Source of the DNA: Mycobacterium basiliense
GTDB taxonomy: Bacteria > Actinomycetota > Actinomycetes > Mycobacteriales > Mycobacteriaceae
Length of the DNA stretch: 64,000 nt
Direction: 5' to 3'
Assembly: GCF_900292015.1 (NCBI RefSeq)
Contig: NZ_LR130759.1
Location: forward strand, 2,480,001-2,544,000
Part shown: positions 20,587-34,211 of the stretch, one piece after another
Layout: each line of letters starts with the position of its first letter
Numbering within the stretch: the stretch's first letter is position 1
The notes under the pieces: generated by a model
What the model saw: the letters and a program-made list of their open reading frames with translations, nothing else
The model's database searches: none
What the model was told of the DNA's origin: nothing
Position numbers and translations under genes: made by a program

Positions 20587-21275
20587 CCGAAGATTCGACG
20601 GCCCCGGTTTCAACCGGACCATGGGCGTCGCAGCCGACGAGTGAGCGTCGCGGGTGTGGCGAGGCACCTTGTACGTCGAGGACCCGGGCGATGATCACTG
20701 TGGTCCTGGGGTTGTCGGCAACGGGTGTGGTGATCGGCGGGCTGTGGGCGTGGCTGGCACCGTCCATCCACGCGGTGGTGGCGATCGACCGCGCCGGTGA
20801 ACGGGTGCACGACTATCTAGGCAGCGAATCGCAGAACTTCTTCATCGCGCCGTTCTTAATGCTCGGCTTGTTGGGTGCGGTGGCGGTGGTGGCGTCGGTG
20901 CTGGCATGGCAGTGGCGCGAACATCGCGGTCCGGGGATGGTCGTAGCGCTCTCGGTCGGGTTGGCCGGTGCTGCCGCAGCGGCGATCGCCGTAGGTGCGT
21001 TGGTGGTGCGGTGGCGCTACGGCGTGCTGGACTTCGATACCGTTGTGCTGGCAACCGGTGAGCACTCGTTGACCTACGTTACCCAGGCGCCGCCGGTGTT
21101 GTTTGCCCGCCAGCCGTGGTTGGTGGTGACCACCTTGCTGTCGCCGGCCGCCACGGCGTCACTGGTCTACGCATTGATCGCAGCCGGAGCCGTACGCGAT
21201 GACCTGGGGGGCTATCCGGCTGTCGAGCGGCTACCGAACGAGACGGCGGAGACCTCAGCAGCCCCCACGTCGTAG
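20583..21275 (+). CDS. DUF2567 membrane protein (Rv1591-like)
   Basis: 230 residues from GTG. A polar Thr/Ser-rich N-terminus of about 35 residues is followed by four hydrophobic segments (about 38-60, 83-107, 116-140, 175-205), with the conserved-looking [26 protein letters not shown] loop between the first two and [12 protein letters not shown] between the third and fourth. This fits DUF2567, an actinobacterial membrane family of unknown role. It overlaps bsaP by 4 bases (GTGA), so it is probably cotranscribed with bioB; a link to biotin is untested. Confidence 0.8.
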   Translation: MTEDSTAPVSTGPWASQPTSERRGCGEAPCTSRTRAMITVVLGLSATGVVIGGLWAWLAPSIHAVVAIDRAGERVHDYLGSESQNFFIAPFLMLGLLGAVAVVASVLAWQWREHRGPGMVVALSVGLAGAAAAAIAVGALVVRWRYGVLDFDTVVLATGEHSLTYVTQAPPVLFARQPWLVVTTLLSPAATASLVYALIAAGAVRDDLGGYPAVERLPNETAETSAAPTS

Positions 21276-21281
21276 CGGGTA

Positions 21282-22634
21282 TCAGAGCGGACGGCGATGC
21301 ACTTTCCGGCCGGTAATCACCTTGGCCGCGATAACCGCCAGTCGCGCCATACCCGCGTACGTCATGGGGTTGAATATGGTCGGCCACTTGGTGCGAATCA
21401 CGTGCTCACTCAGCGGCAGGCCAGCGAACCGGTCGGTGAGCCAACGCAGCGCCATTGGGGCCGACAGCGGGTGCAGGACCATGTGTTCGTTGAAGGCGTC
21501 CCGATGATAGGTGACCCTGGCTCCGCCGGCCGAATAGCGCTCGGCCAGCGCGTCGATGTCGTCGACGGAGATCAGATAATCGTGCACTGCCTGGACGATC
21601 AGGACCGGAGGTGCTGGTACCGCGGCGCCAAGCTTGATGTCGTCGAAGACATGCACAACTTCGGGCGTGGCGAGGACGTCGTCGAGGGGTTGGTCCAAAA
21701 AATCGCCCATGTCCTTGTTCGCCACTCGGATGACCGCTTCCGCCGTCGTCATCCCTTCGAGCCGCCTCAGTAGGTCGAGGCCCTCATCGTTGGCGTGCTG
21801 CTTGATCACTTTGTCGAGCCCGGGGTAGGCGTGCACCAGCGCGGCAACGACCAAGGCCGGCAGACCAGCAAGCGGGGTGCCGTTGAGCCGGCGGAACGTA
21901 TTGCCCAGATCGCCGACCGGCGATCCCAGCACTGCCCCGACAATGTCGAGCTCGGGCGCGTATTCGCCCGCCATTTCCGCGGCCCACGCGCTGGCCAGCC
22001 CACCTCCGGAATAACCCCATAGCCCGATGGGTGCTGACGAAGATAGCGCGAGACGCTCCGAATTCAGGGCCGCACGTATCCCGTCCAGCACACGGTAGCC
22101 AGGTTCGTAGGGCGATCCCCAAAGCCCCCGGATGCCTTCGTGGTCAGGTACCGACACCGCCCAACCCTCGGCGACCGCCGCGGTGATCAGCAATATCTCC
22201 AATTGGGTCAGCGACCCGATGGCCTTCGCTCCGCGTCGCAGCGCATAAGAGGGAAAACAACGGGAGGAGATGGCGTCGATGGCGCACTGGTAGGAGACCA
22301 GTGGGCAGGCCTGACCTGGGGTAACGTCAGCGGGCAAGATCACTGTGGTTACGGTCGCCTCGGGGTTGCCATGCATGTCTGTCGACCGGTACAGCAGCTG
22401 GGTGGCAGTGATTGACTGCGGTATGACGCCGAGAAAGGCCAGCTCGACCTCGCGTGAGCGCAGCACGGTCCCCGGGGCGGCGTGGTGGTAGCCCGCCGGC
22501 GGCTCGTAGAACGGATCGTCGCTCGGCAGCAGTGGGCGAACTTTGCGCTGCACTTCCTCATGCGGCGGCTTTCCGATCCACTCGGCGTGCGCATCTGCCA
22601 GGTTGGCGCCCTTAACCACTAAGGCTCCCTTCAT
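21282..22634 (-). CDS. LIP-family secreted-type lipase / alpha-beta hydrolase (Rv1592c-like)
   Basis: 450 residues. Alpha/beta hydrolase of the LIP (Candida lipase A-like) family: [11 protein letters not shown] opens the family region, the nucleophile Ser is in [12 protein letters not shown] (GxSxG) near residue 206, the Asp probably in [12 protein letters not shown] and the His in [10 protein letters not shown]. These enzymes hydrolyse acylglycerols. No clear signal peptide is visible. Rv1592c is known as a lipase-like antigen. Convergent with the DUF2567 gene, 6 bases apart. Confidence 0.87.
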   Translation of the reverse strand: MKGALVVKGANLADAHAEWIGKPPHEEVQRKVRPLLPSDDPFYEPPAGYHHAAPGTVLRSREVELAFLGVIPQSITATQLLYRSTDMHGNPEATVTTVILPADVTPGQACPLVSYQCAIDAISSRCFPSYALRRGAKAIGSLTQLEILLITAAVAEGWAVSVPDHEGIRGLWGSPYEPGYRVLDGIRAALNSERLALSSSAPIGLWGYSGGGLASAWAAEMAGEYAPELDIVGAVLGSPVGDLGNTFRRLNGTPLAGLPALVVAALVHAYPGLDKVIKQHANDEGLDLLRRLEGMTTAEAVIRVANKDMGDFLDQPLDDVLATPEVVHVFDDIKLGAAVPAPPVLIVQAVHDYLISVDDIDALAERYSAGGARVTYHRDAFNEHMVLHPLSAPMALRWLTDRFAGLPLSEHVIRTKWPTIFNPMTYAGMARLAVIAAKVITGRKVHRRPL

Positions 22635-22963
22635 GCTTCATGGCCTTCGGCATTCTCACGCTTGGAACGTCCCGAAACTCCACGGGATGGCAGCGTAGTT
22701 AGCCAGTCATAACAACGCCGGCGACCGTTGAGCGCCGACGTCTCTTAATTTGCCCTTATAGTCTTATACAAGCTACAGGATTTGCTGGCGAAATTGACCT
22801 TGGGCGCGGCGTGGCACCGGTCACAGTCTGGCGAAGCTGTTGGCATTTTGCAGCAACTTCGCAGCTGGCTATCGGCAAACTCTGCGGATTGAAAATACCG
22901 CCACCGGTGTCCCGTCGAATACCGGGCCCGGCTCGCACGGGTTGGATTGCGGGCGGTGCCGAC
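22635..22963. other. 329-base intergenic region between lipase gene and nrtR
   Basis: Holds the upstream region of the lipase gene and the 3' flank of nrtR. A locally AT-richer patch (22745-22800) may contain the lipase promoter. A 60-codon minus-strand frame inside it shows no family signal. I see nothing else. Confidence 0.4.
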
Positions 22964-23683
22964 CTAGCCAGGCGGTCGCAGGGCGGCGAACTCGTCGGTG
23001 ACCCTCAGTTGGGAGTCGGCAAATCGGTACAACGCCGCGGGACGGCCACCGGTGCGGCCGGACTGGGCAATCGTGCCCGTGCGGGTGATCACCTTGCGAC
23101 GGGCGAGGACACGTTGCAGGTTGGTCGCATCGACCTGATAACCCAATGCCGCCCCGTAAATGTCGCGCAATGTCGAAAGTGCAAATTCTTTTGGGGCCAA
23201 AGCAAATCCGATATTGGTATAGGACATCTTGGCTACCAACCTGGTGCGGGCGTGGGCCACCATCGGGCCGTGATCGAACGCCATCGGTGGCAATGAATTC
23301 ACCGGATGCCAGCGCGTGTCCGCCGGCAGCTCCGGAGTGGCGGGGGAGGGGACAAGCCCGAGAAAGGTAGATGCGATTATCCGGTTGGCACCTGGCAGCC
23401 GATGCGGATCGGAAAACACCGCAAGCTGCTCCAAATGGGCCAGCTCGCGCAGATCCACTTTTTCGGCAAGTTGACGTCGCACCGAGGTGGTCATGTCCTC
23501 GTCGTTGCGTAAGCGTCCGCCCGGCAGGGACCAGGCACCTTTTTCTGGATCCTGTGCGCGCTGCCATAACAGCACGTTAAGCTGCGGTTTTCCGGCGCTT
23601 AACCCCTGTCCGCGGGCCGCTGCAATTTGGCGAACTTGAAACACGACAGCCAGAACTTCGTGAGCGGTGTTACCATAGGACAT
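22964..23683 (-). CDS. nrtR: NrtR-type transcriptional regulator of NAD biosynthesis (Nudix + wHTH)
   Basis: 239 residues. An N-terminal Nudix-fold domain (about 8-150) has a degenerate Nudix box: GGRLRNDED is followed by RRQLAEK rather than REUxEE, which argues for ligand sensing over hydrolysis. The C-terminal winged helix (about 160-235: FALSTLRDIYGAALGYQVD, RTGGRPAALYRF) is the NrtR DNA-binding domain. NrtR represses NAD genes and responds to ADP-ribose or related nucleotides. It is divergent from nadABC with an inverted repeat in the spacer. Rv1593c-like. Confidence 0.88.
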   Translation of the reverse strand: MSYGNTAHEVLAVVFQVRQIAAARGQGLSAGKPQLNVLLWQRAQDPEKGAWSLPGGRLRNDEDMTTSVRRQLAEKVDLRELAHLEQLAVFSDPHRLPGANRIIASTFLGLVPSPATPELPADTRWHPVNSLPPMAFDHGPMVAHARTRLVAKMSYTNIGFALAPKEFALSTLRDIYGAALGYQVDATNLQRVLARRKVITRTGTIAQSGRTGGRPAALYRFADSQLRVTDEFAALRPPG

Positions 23684-23706
23684 GTTTTCGATTATAAGTC
23701 GAAAAC
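23684..23706. promoter_or_regulatory. NrtR operator candidate between nrtR and nadA
   Basis: Eight-base arms GTTTTCGA and TCGAAAAC flank TTATAAG, giving a 23-base element. It abuts the nrtR ATG and ends 24 bases before the nadA GTG, so one bound dimer could silence both genes. The match with an NrtR gene next door makes the assignment strong; binding is not shown. Confidence 0.75.
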
Positions 23707-23730
23707 CTCATTAGCGGAAAAGGAGCCGCC

Positions 23731-24789
23731 GTGACGGTTTTGAATCGCATGGACACGCTCGTTCGTGACGTGACCGACATGTCTGCCCGGGTTACCAACT
23801 CGCCTGACGGCTACGCCGGAGTGGACGGCGACGCACGGTGGGCCGCGGAGATTCGCCGGTTAGCACGATTGCGTGGAGCCACGCTGCTGGCGCACAACTA
23901 CCAGCTGCCAGCGATCCAAGACGTCGCCGACCATGTGGGGGATTCGCTGGCGTTGTCGCGTATCGCTGCCGATGCGCCTGAGGACACCATCGTGTTTTGC
24001 GGTGTGCACTTCATGGCGGAGACCGCCAAAATTCTGAGCCCGGACAAGACGGTGCTGATTCCCGATCAACGGGCGGGCTGCTCACTGGCCGACTCGATCA
24101 CTCCCGACGATTTGCGCGCCTGGAAAGCCGAGCACCCGGACGCAGTCGTGGTTTCTTACGTCAACACCACGGCGGAGGTCAAGGCACTTACCGATATCTG
24201 TTGCACCTCGTCAAACGCGGTGGACGTGGTGGCCTCCATCGATCCCGCCCGCGAGGTGTTGTTTTGCCCGGACCAGTTTCTAGGGGCACACGTGCGCCGC
24301 GTGACCGGTCGCACCAATCTGCACGTCTGGGCGGGCGAGTGCCACGTGCACGCCGGGATTAACGGCGACGAACTCACTCACCAGGCGAGCGAGAACCCAG
24401 ATGCCGAGCTATTCGTCCATCCCGAGTGCGGCTGCGCCACCTCGGCGCTCTATCTGGCCGGCGAAGGTGCTTTCCCGGCCGAGCGGGTAAAGATCTTGTC
24501 CACGGGTGGGATGCTCGACGCGGCACACGAGACACGCGCCCGCAAGGTCCTGGTCGCCACCGAGGTCGGCATGCTGCATCAGCTGAGACGGGCGGCGCCG
24601 GAAGTCGACTTCCAGGCCGTAAACGACCGCGCCTCATGCAAGTACATGAAGATGATCACTCCCGCGGCCTTGCTGCGCTGCCTGGTCGAAGGTGCCGACG
24701 AAGTCCATGTCGACCCCGACATTGCAGCCGCGGGGCGCCGGAGTGTGCAGCGGATGATCGAGATCGGGCAGCCGGGCGGCGGCGAATGA
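23731..24789 (+). CDS. nadA: quinolinate synthase A
   Basis: 352 residues from GTG with AAAAGGAG Shine-Dalgarno. A [4Fe-4S] enzyme condensing iminoaspartate with DHAP to quinolinate in de novo NAD synthesis. Seen: [36 protein letters not shown], the Cys regions [10 protein letters not shown] and [10 protein letters not shown], and [14 protein letters not shown] near the C-terminus with the last cluster Cys. First gene of nadA-nadB-nadC; the stop overlaps the nadB ATG. Confidence 0.96.
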   Translation: MTVLNRMDTLVRDVTDMSARVTNSPDGYAGVDGDARWAAEIRRLARLRGATLLAHNYQLPAIQDVADHVGDSLALSRIAADAPEDTIVFCGVHFMAETAKILSPDKTVLIPDQRAGCSLADSITPDDLRAWKAEHPDAVVVSYVNTTAEVKALTDICCTSSNAVDVVASIDPAREVLFCPDQFLGAHVRRVTGRTNLHVWAGECHVHAGINGDELTHQASENPDAELFVHPECGCATSALYLAGEGAFPAERVKILSTGGMLDAAHETRARKVLVATEVGMLHQLRRAAPEVDFQAVNDRASCKYMKMITPAALLRCLVEGADEVHVDPDIAAAGRRSVQRMIEIGQPGGGE

Positions 24790-26363
24790 GGGCCGGTCCC
24801 GCGTGGCGGGATGTGGCCGACGTCGTCGTCATAGGTACCGGCGTCGCCGGCTTGGCGGCTGCGCTGGCCGCACATCGCCGCGGCCGCCGCGTTGTCCTCC
24901 TCAACAAGGCGGATGGCCGGTTTGGGGTCACGGCGACGCACTATGCCCAAGGTGGCATCGCGGTGGTGTTGCCGGATTCCAACGATTCGATCGACGAGCA
25001 CGTCGCAGACACCCTGGCTGCCGGCGCTGGCCTGTGCGACCCGGACGCGGTGTACTCGATCGTCGCCGACGGCTTTCGGGCGATCACCGAACTGGTCGGT
25101 GAGGGAGCGCGGTTCGACGAAAAGGCGCCCGGCCGTTGGGCGCTCACCCGAGAAGGCGGGCACTCACGGCGACGGATCGTGCACGCGGGAGGCGACGCCA
25201 CCGGGGCAGAAGTCCAGCGCGCGCTCGACCACGCCGCCGCCCTACTAGACATCCGTACCAGCCACGTCGCCGTGCGGGTGCTCCAAGACGACAGTGCGGT
25301 GACGGGTGTTTTGGTGCTCAGCCCCGATGGGCTCGGCGTCATCAGCGCGCCGTCGGTAATCCTGGCTACCGGCGGGCTAGGGCATTTGTACAGCGCCACC
25401 ACCAACCCGGACGGTTCGACCGGTGACGGCATTGCGTTGGCGCTATGGGCCGGGGTCACGGTTAGTGATCTCGAGTTCATCCAGTTCCACCCAACGATGC
25501 TGTACGCCGGTGGCCGCGGCGGTGGCCGGCGGCCGCTGATCAGCGAGGCCGTCCGTGGGGAGGGCGCGATATTGCTTGACCGGCAAGGTCGTTCGATTAC
25601 CGCGGGCGTTCATCCGATGGGTGATCTGGCGCCACGCGACGTCGTCGCGGCCGCTATCGATACTCGAATGAAAGCCACCGGCGATCCGTGCGTTTACCTC
25701 GACGCGCGTGGCATCGAGGGCTTCGAGTCGCGGTTCCCGACGGTCACCGCATCGTGTAGGGCCGCCGGTATCGATCCGATCCGTCAACCCATCCCGGTGA
25801 TACCCGGCGCGCACTATAGCTGTGGCGGCGTCACCACCGATGTGTACGGCCGGACCGACCTGCCGGGCTTGTTCGCCGCCGGCGAGGTGGCCCGCACCGG
25901 CATGCACGGAGCCAACCGGCTGGCGTCCAACAGCCTGCTGGAAGGTTTGGTGGTCGGTGGACGCGCCGGGAAGGCAGCGGCCGCACACGCGGCGACGGCT
26001 GGGCCATCGCGCGCGACATGGCCCGAGCCGCTCGTGCACACCGCGCCGCAACGGGGTGAGCTCCAGCGGGCGATGAGTCAGGAAGCGTCGGTGGTGCGCA
26101 ACGCCGACGGGCTGCGATGGCTGTCGGCGATGCTGGATGGGCCGGTTCGCAGTGTCGCCAGCCGCCGCGATTTCGAGGACGTGGCTTTGGCTCTGGCCGC
26201 CCGTGCCGTGGTCGCCGCCGCCTTGGCGCGCACCGAAAGTCGTGGTTGTCACCACCGCGCCGAGTGCTTGGATGCCACACCTGACCAGGCGCGCAGCATG
26301 ATGATCCGGTTGGCCGACGACCCCAACACCGTATCCGCGGAGGCGTTGGCGGCGGTGGGCTGA
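24786..26363 (+). CDS. nadB: L-aspartate oxidase
   Basis: 525 residues. FAD enzyme oxidising L-aspartate to iminoaspartate for NadA. FAD dinucleotide motif [16 protein letters not shown] near residue 13, then [33 protein letters not shown], the active-site Arg/His region [13 protein letters not shown] and [24 protein letters not shown]. The ATG at 24786 overlaps the nadA stop (ATGA) and starts just before the FAD motif; the frame continues upstream inside nadA but that part is a shadow. Confidence 0.96.
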   Translation: MRAGPAWRDVADVVVIGTGVAGLAAALAAHRRGRRVVLLNKADGRFGVTATHYAQGGIAVVLPDSNDSIDEHVADTLAAGAGLCDPDAVYSIVADGFRAITELVGEGARFDEKAPGRWALTREGGHSRRRIVHAGGDATGAEVQRALDHAAALLDIRTSHVAVRVLQDDSAVTGVLVLSPDGLGVISAPSVILATGGLGHLYSATTNPDGSTGDGIALALWAGVTVSDLEFIQFHPTMLYAGGRGGGRRPLISEAVRGEGAILLDRQGRSITAGVHPMGDLAPRDVVAAAIDTRMKATGDPCVYLDARGIEGFESRFPTVTASCRAAGIDPIRQPIPVIPGAHYSCGGVTTDVYGRTDLPGLFAAGEVARTGMHGANRLASNSLLEGLVVGGRAGKAAAAHAATAGPSRATWPEPLVHTAPQRGELQRAMSQEASVVRNADGLRWLSAMLDGPVRSVASRRDFEDVALALAARAVVAAALARTESRGCHHRAECLDATPDQARSMMIRLADDPNTVSAEALAAVG

Positions 26364-27220
26364 TGAAGCTGTCTGACGGTGAACGGGCCGCCGCTCGAGA
26401 GACCATTCGTCGTGGTCTCGACGAGGACCTGAGCTGTGGACCCGATGTCACCACGCTGGCTACGGTGCCCGCCGGCGCGACCGCCACAGCGTTAATGGTT
26501 CCCCGCGAGGCCGGCGTGGTCGCCGGGGTCGATGTTGCGTTGTTGGTGCTCGACGAGGTAATCGGAGCAGACGGATACCGGGTGCTCGATCGGGTCGACG
26601 ACGGCGCCCGGGTGCAGCCCGGGGAGCCGGTCTTGACGATCCACGCGGAAACGCGCGGCCTACTAACTGCGGAACGCACCATGCTGAATTTGGTTTGTCA
26701 CATGTCGGGGATTGCCACCACGACGGCGGCGTGGGTCGACGCCGTGCACGGCACCAAGGCCAAGATCCGCGATACCCGCAAAACATTGCCGGGTTTGCGC
26801 GCACTGCAGAAATATGCCGTGCGCGTCGGTGGCGGCGTCAACCACCGGTTGGCGTTGGGGGACGAGGCGTTGATCAAAGACAACCACGTTGCTGCGGCAG
26901 GCTCGGTGGTCGACGCGCTGCGGGCGGTGCGCGCCGCCGCACCCGAACTTTCTTGCGAGGTCGAAGTCGATTCACTCGAGCAGCTCGATGCCGTATTACC
27001 GGAAAAGCCGGAACTGATACTGCTGGATAACTTTCCCGTCTGGCAGACCCAGACGGCGGTGCAGCGACGGGACACCCGGGCACCAACGGTTCTGCTCGAG
27101 TCCTCGGGCGGGCTGAGTCTGGACAACGCGGCGACGTACGCCGCGACGGGTGTGGACTATCTCGCGGTGGGTGCGCTAACCCACTCGGTTCGTGTCCTGG
27201 ACGTCGGCCTGGACATGTAG
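26363..27220 (+). CDS. nadC: nicotinate-nucleotide pyrophosphorylase (quinolinate phosphoribosyltransferase)
   Basis: 285 residues, same length as H37Rv NadC. It makes nicotinic acid mononucleotide from quinolinate and PRPP. Seen: EDLSCGPDVTT, AERTMLNLVCHMSGIAT, the PRPP/quinolinate residues in DTRKTLPGLRALQKYAV, GGGVNHRLALGDEALIKDNH and VDYLAVGALTHS. ATG overlaps the nadB stop by one base (TGATG). Rv1597, a methyltransferase next to nadC in H37Rv, is absent here. Confidence 0.96.
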   Translation: MKLSDGERAAARETIRRGLDEDLSCGPDVTTLATVPAGATATALMVPREAGVVAGVDVALLVLDEVIGADGYRVLDRVDDGARVQPGEPVLTIHAETRGLLTAERTMLNLVCHMSGIATTTAAWVDAVHGTKAKIRDTRKTLPGLRALQKYAVRVGGGVNHRLALGDEALIKDNHVAAAGSVVDALRAVRAAAPELSCEVEVDSLEQLDAVLPEKPELILLDNFPVWQTQTAVQRRDTRAPTVLLESSGGLSLDNAATYAATGVDYLAVGALTHSVRVLDVGLDM

Positions 27221-27275
27221 GTTGGGTCGCCGCGAGCTGGCGCATGCGGAATCCCGCGCACGCCTGCGACCGGGC

Positions 27276-27686
27276 TCAGGTGATGTCAGCCACGAAAATC
27301 CCCATCCGACCCACCTGCGCGCGCGCCATAAACGGCAATCCGTCGCCATCGGAGCCCGCCGGCAGAATCCGTGGGTTGGTGAGGTGAACGTGGTGCCGGG
27401 TGAAGCACACGTCGGCTTCTCCGGCGGCCAGCACGTTCTTGACCCAGTCGGTCTTGCCGTGGCCCAGCGCGATGGCCAACACATCGCCCTTGCGATAGGC
27501 GGTCACGATGGTGCGGTACTGCTTACCGGATTTGCGACCGCGATGTGTAATAGTTGCGGTGCCAGGCAGGTAGCGTGCGATCGGTTTGAGCGCAGGGTTG
27601 ATGTATTTGATCTGAAACCGTTCAAACCAGGGCGGGAACACCATCGGTACGCCCGGGGCGTTGTTCGGGTGGTCCTTTGCGGACAT
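27276..27686 (-). CDS. deazaflavin (F420)-dependent nitroreductase family protein (Rv1598c-like)
   Basis: 136 residues of the Ddn/DUF385 family: FQIKYINPALKPIARYLPG near the N-terminus, TITHRGRKSGKQYRTIVTAYRKGD (phosphate-contact region), and a C-terminal FMARAQVGRMGIFVADIT. It probably binds F420 or FMN; the substrate is unknown. It is the second member of this family in the window (see 1376). Divergent from hisD with an 86-base spacer. Confidence 0.82.
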   Translation of the reverse strand: MSAKDHPNNAPGVPMVFPPWFERFQIKYINPALKPIARYLPGTATITHRGRKSGKQYRTIVTAYRKGDVLAIALGHGKTDWVKNVLAAGEADVCFTRHHVHLTNPRILPAGSDGDGLPFMARAQVGRMGIFVADIT

Positions 27687-27772
27687 AGTGTCTCACTTTC
27701 GCATGCATGGGCACTCTCCCCGCACTGTACCGGTCGGATATCCACTTGAGCTGCTCTGGGACAATGGTGAAC

Positions 27773-30889
<3,117 letters not shown>

Positions 30890-30893
<4 letters not shown>

Positions 30894-31510
30894 CAGGGAA
30901 ATCGGTTGTAGTCCTTGATTACGGTTCGGGCAATCTTCGATCGGCGCAACGCGCATTGCAACGGGTTGGCGCCGATGTCGATGTCACCGCCGACACTGGT
31001 GCGGCCCTGGCCGCCGATGGCCTGGTGGTGCCGGGTGTCGGTGCCTTCGAAGCGTGCATGACGGGTCTGCGGAAAATTGGTGGTGAGCTAATCATCGCCG
31101 AACGGGTCACGGCAGGGCGGCCGGTGCTGGGGGTGTGCGTCGGTATGCAGATCCTGTTTGCCCGCGGAGTGGAGTTCGGAGTGGAGACTCAGGGGTGTGG
31201 CCAGTGGTCCGGCGCTGTCACCAGGCTAGCCGCCCCGGTGATCCCGCACATGGGCTGGAACACCGTGCGGACGGCCGCCGGCAGCGTGTTGTTCAAGGGT
31301 TTGGATGCGGGCGTTCGGTTTTACTTTGTGCATTCCTATGCGGCGCAGCGATGGGAAGGCGCATCCGATGCGCAATTGACCTGGGCAACCCACCAGGTGC
31401 CATTCTTGGCCGCGGTGGAGGACGGCCCGCTGGCCGCCACCCAGTTCCACCCGGAGAAGAGCGGGGACGCCGGAGCCACCGTACTGAGTAACTGGGTCGA
31501 GAGCTTGTGA
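30890..31510 (+). CDS. hisH: imidazole glycerol phosphate synthase, glutamine amidotransferase subunit
   Basis: 206 residues from GTG. Class I amidotransferase that feeds ammonia to HisF. Nucleophile Cys in [12 protein letters not shown], the His-x-Glu pair in [10 protein letters not shown] and the early [10 protein letters not shown] are diagnostic. Overlaps hisB by 4 bases. The partner hisF lies two genes downstream. Confidence 0.96.
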
Positions 31511-31521
31511 GGGAAAACATC

Positions 31522-32256
31522 GTGCCGCTAATTTTGTTGCCCGCTGTCGACGTGGTCGAGGGTCGTGCCGTGCGCCTGGTGCAAGGCAAGGCCGGTAGTG
31601 AAACCGAATATGGCTCAGCGGTGGACGCTGCGCTTGGGTGGCAGCGAGACGGCGCCGAGTGGATTCACCTGGTCGACCTCGACGCCGCGTTCGGTCGAGG
31701 ATCCAACCGCGAATTGTTGGCCGAAGTGGTGGCCAAACTTGACGTGCAGGTCGAGCTGTCCGGTGGCATCCGCGACGACGATTCATTGGCTGCGGCGCTG
31801 GCCACCGGCTGTGCCCGGGTGAACCTGGGCACAGCGGCGCTGGAAAACCCGCAGTGGTGTGCGCGCATGCTTGCCGAGCACGGCGATAAGGTGGCAGTAG
31901 GTTTGGACGTGCAAATTGTCGAGGGCCGGCATCGGTTGCGTGGGCGCGGCTGGGAAACCGACGGCGGCGACCTTTGGGACGTACTGGAACGCCTTGATCG
32001 TGAGGGGTGTTCGAGGTTCGTTGTCACCGATGTCACCAAGGACGGCACGCTCGCTGGCCCGAACCTGGAGTTGCTTGCGGCCGTCGCGGACCGGACCGAG
32101 GCGCCGGTAATCGCGTCCGGTGGCGTATCCAGTCTTGATGATTTGCGCGCCATCGCTACGCTTTCCGGTCGTGGGGTCGAGGGCGCCATCGTGGGCAAGG
32201 CGCTCTACGCCGGGCGGTTCACTTTGCCGCAGGCGCTGGCCGCGGTACGGGAATAG
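31522..32256 (+). CDS. priA: phosphoribosyl isomerase A (bifunctional HisA/TrpF)
   Basis: 244 residues from GTG. (beta/alpha)8 isomerase. Actinobacterial PriA converts both ProFAR (histidine) and PRA (tryptophan). Catalytic Asp residues are in [10 protein letters not shown] and VTDVTKDGT, and the [11 protein letters not shown] loop is typical of PriA. GTG 31522 has GAGGGA about 8 bases upstream and matches the H37Rv length; GTG 31507 overlapping the hisH stop is the alternative. No trpF is present in the nearby trp block, consistent with the dual role. Confidence 0.93.
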   Translation: MPLILLPAVDVVEGRAVRLVQGKAGSETEYGSAVDAALGWQRDGAEWIHLVDLDAAFGRGSNRELLAEVVAKLDVQVELSGGIRDDDSLAAALATGCARVNLGTAALENPQWCARMLAEHGDKVAVGLDVQIVEGRHRLRGRGWETDGGDLWDVLERLDREGCSRFVVTDVTKDGTLAGPNLELLAAVADRTEAPVIASGGVSSLDDLRAIATLSGRGVEGAIVGKALYAGRFTLPQALAAVRE

Positions 32257-32263
32257 GTCCGCG

Positions 32264-33076
32264 ATGGATCTGGCGGCGCGGGTGGCCCCGCTCGTTGAAA
32301 AGGCGTCGACCATTTTGGATGCGGTAGTACCGCAGTTTGTGGACGGCCACCGCGCCGACTCGGCAGTCCCCAAGAAGGGCAACGACTTCGCGACCGAAGT
32401 CGATCTTGCGATTGAGCGGCAGGTCGTCGCCGCGCTTGAAGCGGCCACCGGAATTGGCGTGCACGGCGAGGAGTTCGGTGGTACCGCCGTCGAGTCGCCC
32501 TGGGTGTGGGTGCTGGACCCGGTCGACGGCACCTTCAACTATGCGGCAGGATCGCCGATGGCTGCGATTCTGCTGGCCCTGCTGCACGATGGCGATCCAG
32601 TGGCGGGCCTGACCTGGTTGCCGTTCATCGACGAGCGCTACACGGCGGTTGCCGGCGGTCCTCTGCTGAAAAACGGTGTGCCACAAGTGTCGTTGGCCCC
32701 GGTCAAGCTGGCAGATAGCCTGATCGGAGTCGGCACCTTCAGCGCCGACTCGCGTGGCCCATACCCGGGGCGCTATCGGTTGGCAGTACTGGAGAATCTC
32801 AGCCGGGTGTCGTCGCGGTTGCGCATGCATGGATCGACCGGCATAGACCTGGTCTATGTTGCCGATGGAATATTAGGTGGCGCAATAAGTTTCGGCGGCC
32901 ACATTTGGGATCTTGCAGCAGGAGTGGCCCAGGTGCGGGCCGCGGGTGGCATTGTCACCGGCCTGACCGGCGAACCGTGGACCCCGGAGACGCGCTCAGT
33001 GCTGGCCGCAGCACCCGGCGTGCACGGCGAGATCCTTGAGATGCTGCGTGCGATTGGCGAACCGGAGGATTACTGA
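32264..33076 (+). CDS. impA: inositol-1-monophosphatase family protein
   Basis: 270 residues, same as H37Rv ImpA. Mg-dependent phosphatase: the metal motifs are GEEFGGT (Glu), [15 protein letters not shown] (DPxDGT) and the C-terminal [12 protein letters not shown] (WD). Proposed to hydrolyse inositol 1-phosphate for phosphatidylinositol and mycothiol. Its place between hisA and hisF also allows a histidinol-phosphate phosphatase role, which the operon otherwise lacks; that is inference. Start ATG 32264 is 8 bases after the priA stop. Confidence 0.9.
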   Translation: MDLAARVAPLVEKASTILDAVVPQFVDGHRADSAVPKKGNDFATEVDLAIERQVVAALEAATGIGVHGEEFGGTAVESPWVWVLDPVDGTFNYAAGSPMAAILLALLHDGDPVAGLTWLPFIDERYTAVAGGPLLKNGVPQVSLAPVKLADSLIGVGTFSADSRGPYPGRYRLAVLENLSRVSSRLRMHGSTGIDLVYVADGILGGAISFGGHIWDLAAGVAQVRAAGGIVTGLTGEPWTPETRSVLAAAPGVHGEILEMLRAIGEPEDY

Positions 33077-33077
33077 C

Positions 33078-33863
33078 ATGTACACCGATGGCGGCCTTGC
33101 GGTACGTGTGATCCCGTGTCTGGATGTTGATGACGGGCGGGTGGTCAAGGGCGTCAATTTCGCGAACCTTCGAGACGCCGGCGATCCCGTGGAACTCGCC
33201 GCTGCCTACGACGCCGCGGGCGCGGACGAGTTGACCTTTCTCGACGTGGCTGCGTCGTCGTCTGGCAGGGCCACCATGTTAGAGGTGGTGCGTCACACCG
33301 CCGAGCAGGTGTTCATCCCGCTAACGGTCGGCGGTGGGGTGCGCACCGTGGCCGATGTCGACGTATTGCTGCGCGCGGGGGCCGACAAGGTCTCGGTCAA
33401 TACGGCCGCGATCGCTCGTCCGGATCTGCTCGCTGAAATGGCGCGACAATTCGGTTCGCAATGCATCGTGTTGTCCGTCGACGCACGCACCGTGCCTGTT
33501 GGCTCGCCCCCGACACCGTCGGGTTGGGAGGTCACCACCCACGGGGGCCGTCGTGGTACGGGTATCGACGCCGTACAGTGGGCGGCCCGCGGCGCAGAAC
33601 TCGGGGTGGGGGAGATTCTGCTGAACTCAATGGACGCCGACGGTACCAAGTCCGGTTTCGATCTCGCGATGCTGCGCGCTGTTCGCGCCGCGGTCGAGGT
33701 GCCGGTCATTGCGAGCGGTGGCGCCGGCGCCGTCGAACATTTCGCACCCGCGGTTGGAGCAGGAGCCGATGCGGTCTTGGCGGCCAGCGTCTTTCACTTC
33801 GGTGAGCTGACGATAGGGCAGGTCAAGGCCGCCATGGCTGCAGAAGGGATTGTGGTGCGATGA
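33078..33863 (+). CDS. hisF: imidazole glycerol phosphate synthase, cyclase subunit
   Basis: 261 residues. TIM-barrel cyclase forming IGP and AICAR with HisH-supplied ammonia. Catalytic Asp residues lie in [18 protein letters not shown] and [12 protein letters not shown]; phosphate loops in [11 protein letters not shown] and [11 protein letters not shown]. The ATG directly follows the impA stop. The frame runs further upstream but only as a shadow of impA. Overlaps hisI by 4 bases. Confidence 0.95.
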   Translation: MYTDGGLAVRVIPCLDVDDGRVVKGVNFANLRDAGDPVELAAAYDAAGADELTFLDVAASSSGRATMLEVVRHTAEQVFIPLTVGGGVRTVADVDVLLRAGADKVSVNTAAIARPDLLAEMARQFGSQCIVLSVDARTVPVGSPPTPSGWEVTTHGGRRGTGIDAVQWAARGAELGVGEILLNSMDADGTKSGFDLAMLRAVRAAVEVPVIASGGAGAVEHFAPAVGAGADAVLAASVFHFGELTIGQVKAAMAAEGIVVR

Positions 33864-34207
33864 CGCTCGATCCAGCCATCGCGGCCCGCCTCAAACGAAA
33901 CGCTGACGGACTGTTCGCTGCTGTGGTTCAGGAGCGCGGCAGCGGCGACGTTTTGATGGTCGCATGGATGGACGATGACGCATTGGCGCGCACCCTGCAA
34001 ACTCGGGAGGCAACCTACTATTCGCGGTCCCGTCGCGAACAATGGGTCAAAGGCTCGACTTCGGGGCATACCCAGCACGTCCATTCGGTGCGTCTGGACT
34101 GCGACGGGGACACCGTGCTGCTTTCGGTTGACCAGGTCGGCGGCGCATGCCACACCGGTGCGCACAGTTGCTTCGACGCCGACGTGCTGCTGGAACCAGA
34201 GGACTAG
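33860..34207 (+). CDS. hisI: phosphoribosyl-AMP cyclohydrolase
   Basis: 115 residues, monofunctional HisI. Zn/Mg cyclohydrolase opening PR-AMP. Metal ligands are in [10 protein letters not shown] and the C-terminal [27 protein letters not shown] is the substrate region. Last gene of the his operon; stops 4 bases from the stop of the convergent kinase gene. hisG and hisE are not in the window. Confidence 0.96.
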   Translation: MTLDPAIAARLKRNADGLFAAVVQERGSGDVLMVAWMDDDALARTLQTREATYYSRSRREQWVKGSTSGHTQHVHSVRLDCDGDTVLLSVDQVGGACHTGAHSCFDADVLLEPED

Positions 34208-34211
34208 TCAG

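Noticed and set aside
24426..24785. Upstream extension of nadB
   Set aside because: Lies entirely in nadA in another frame; FAD motif starts right after ATG 24786.
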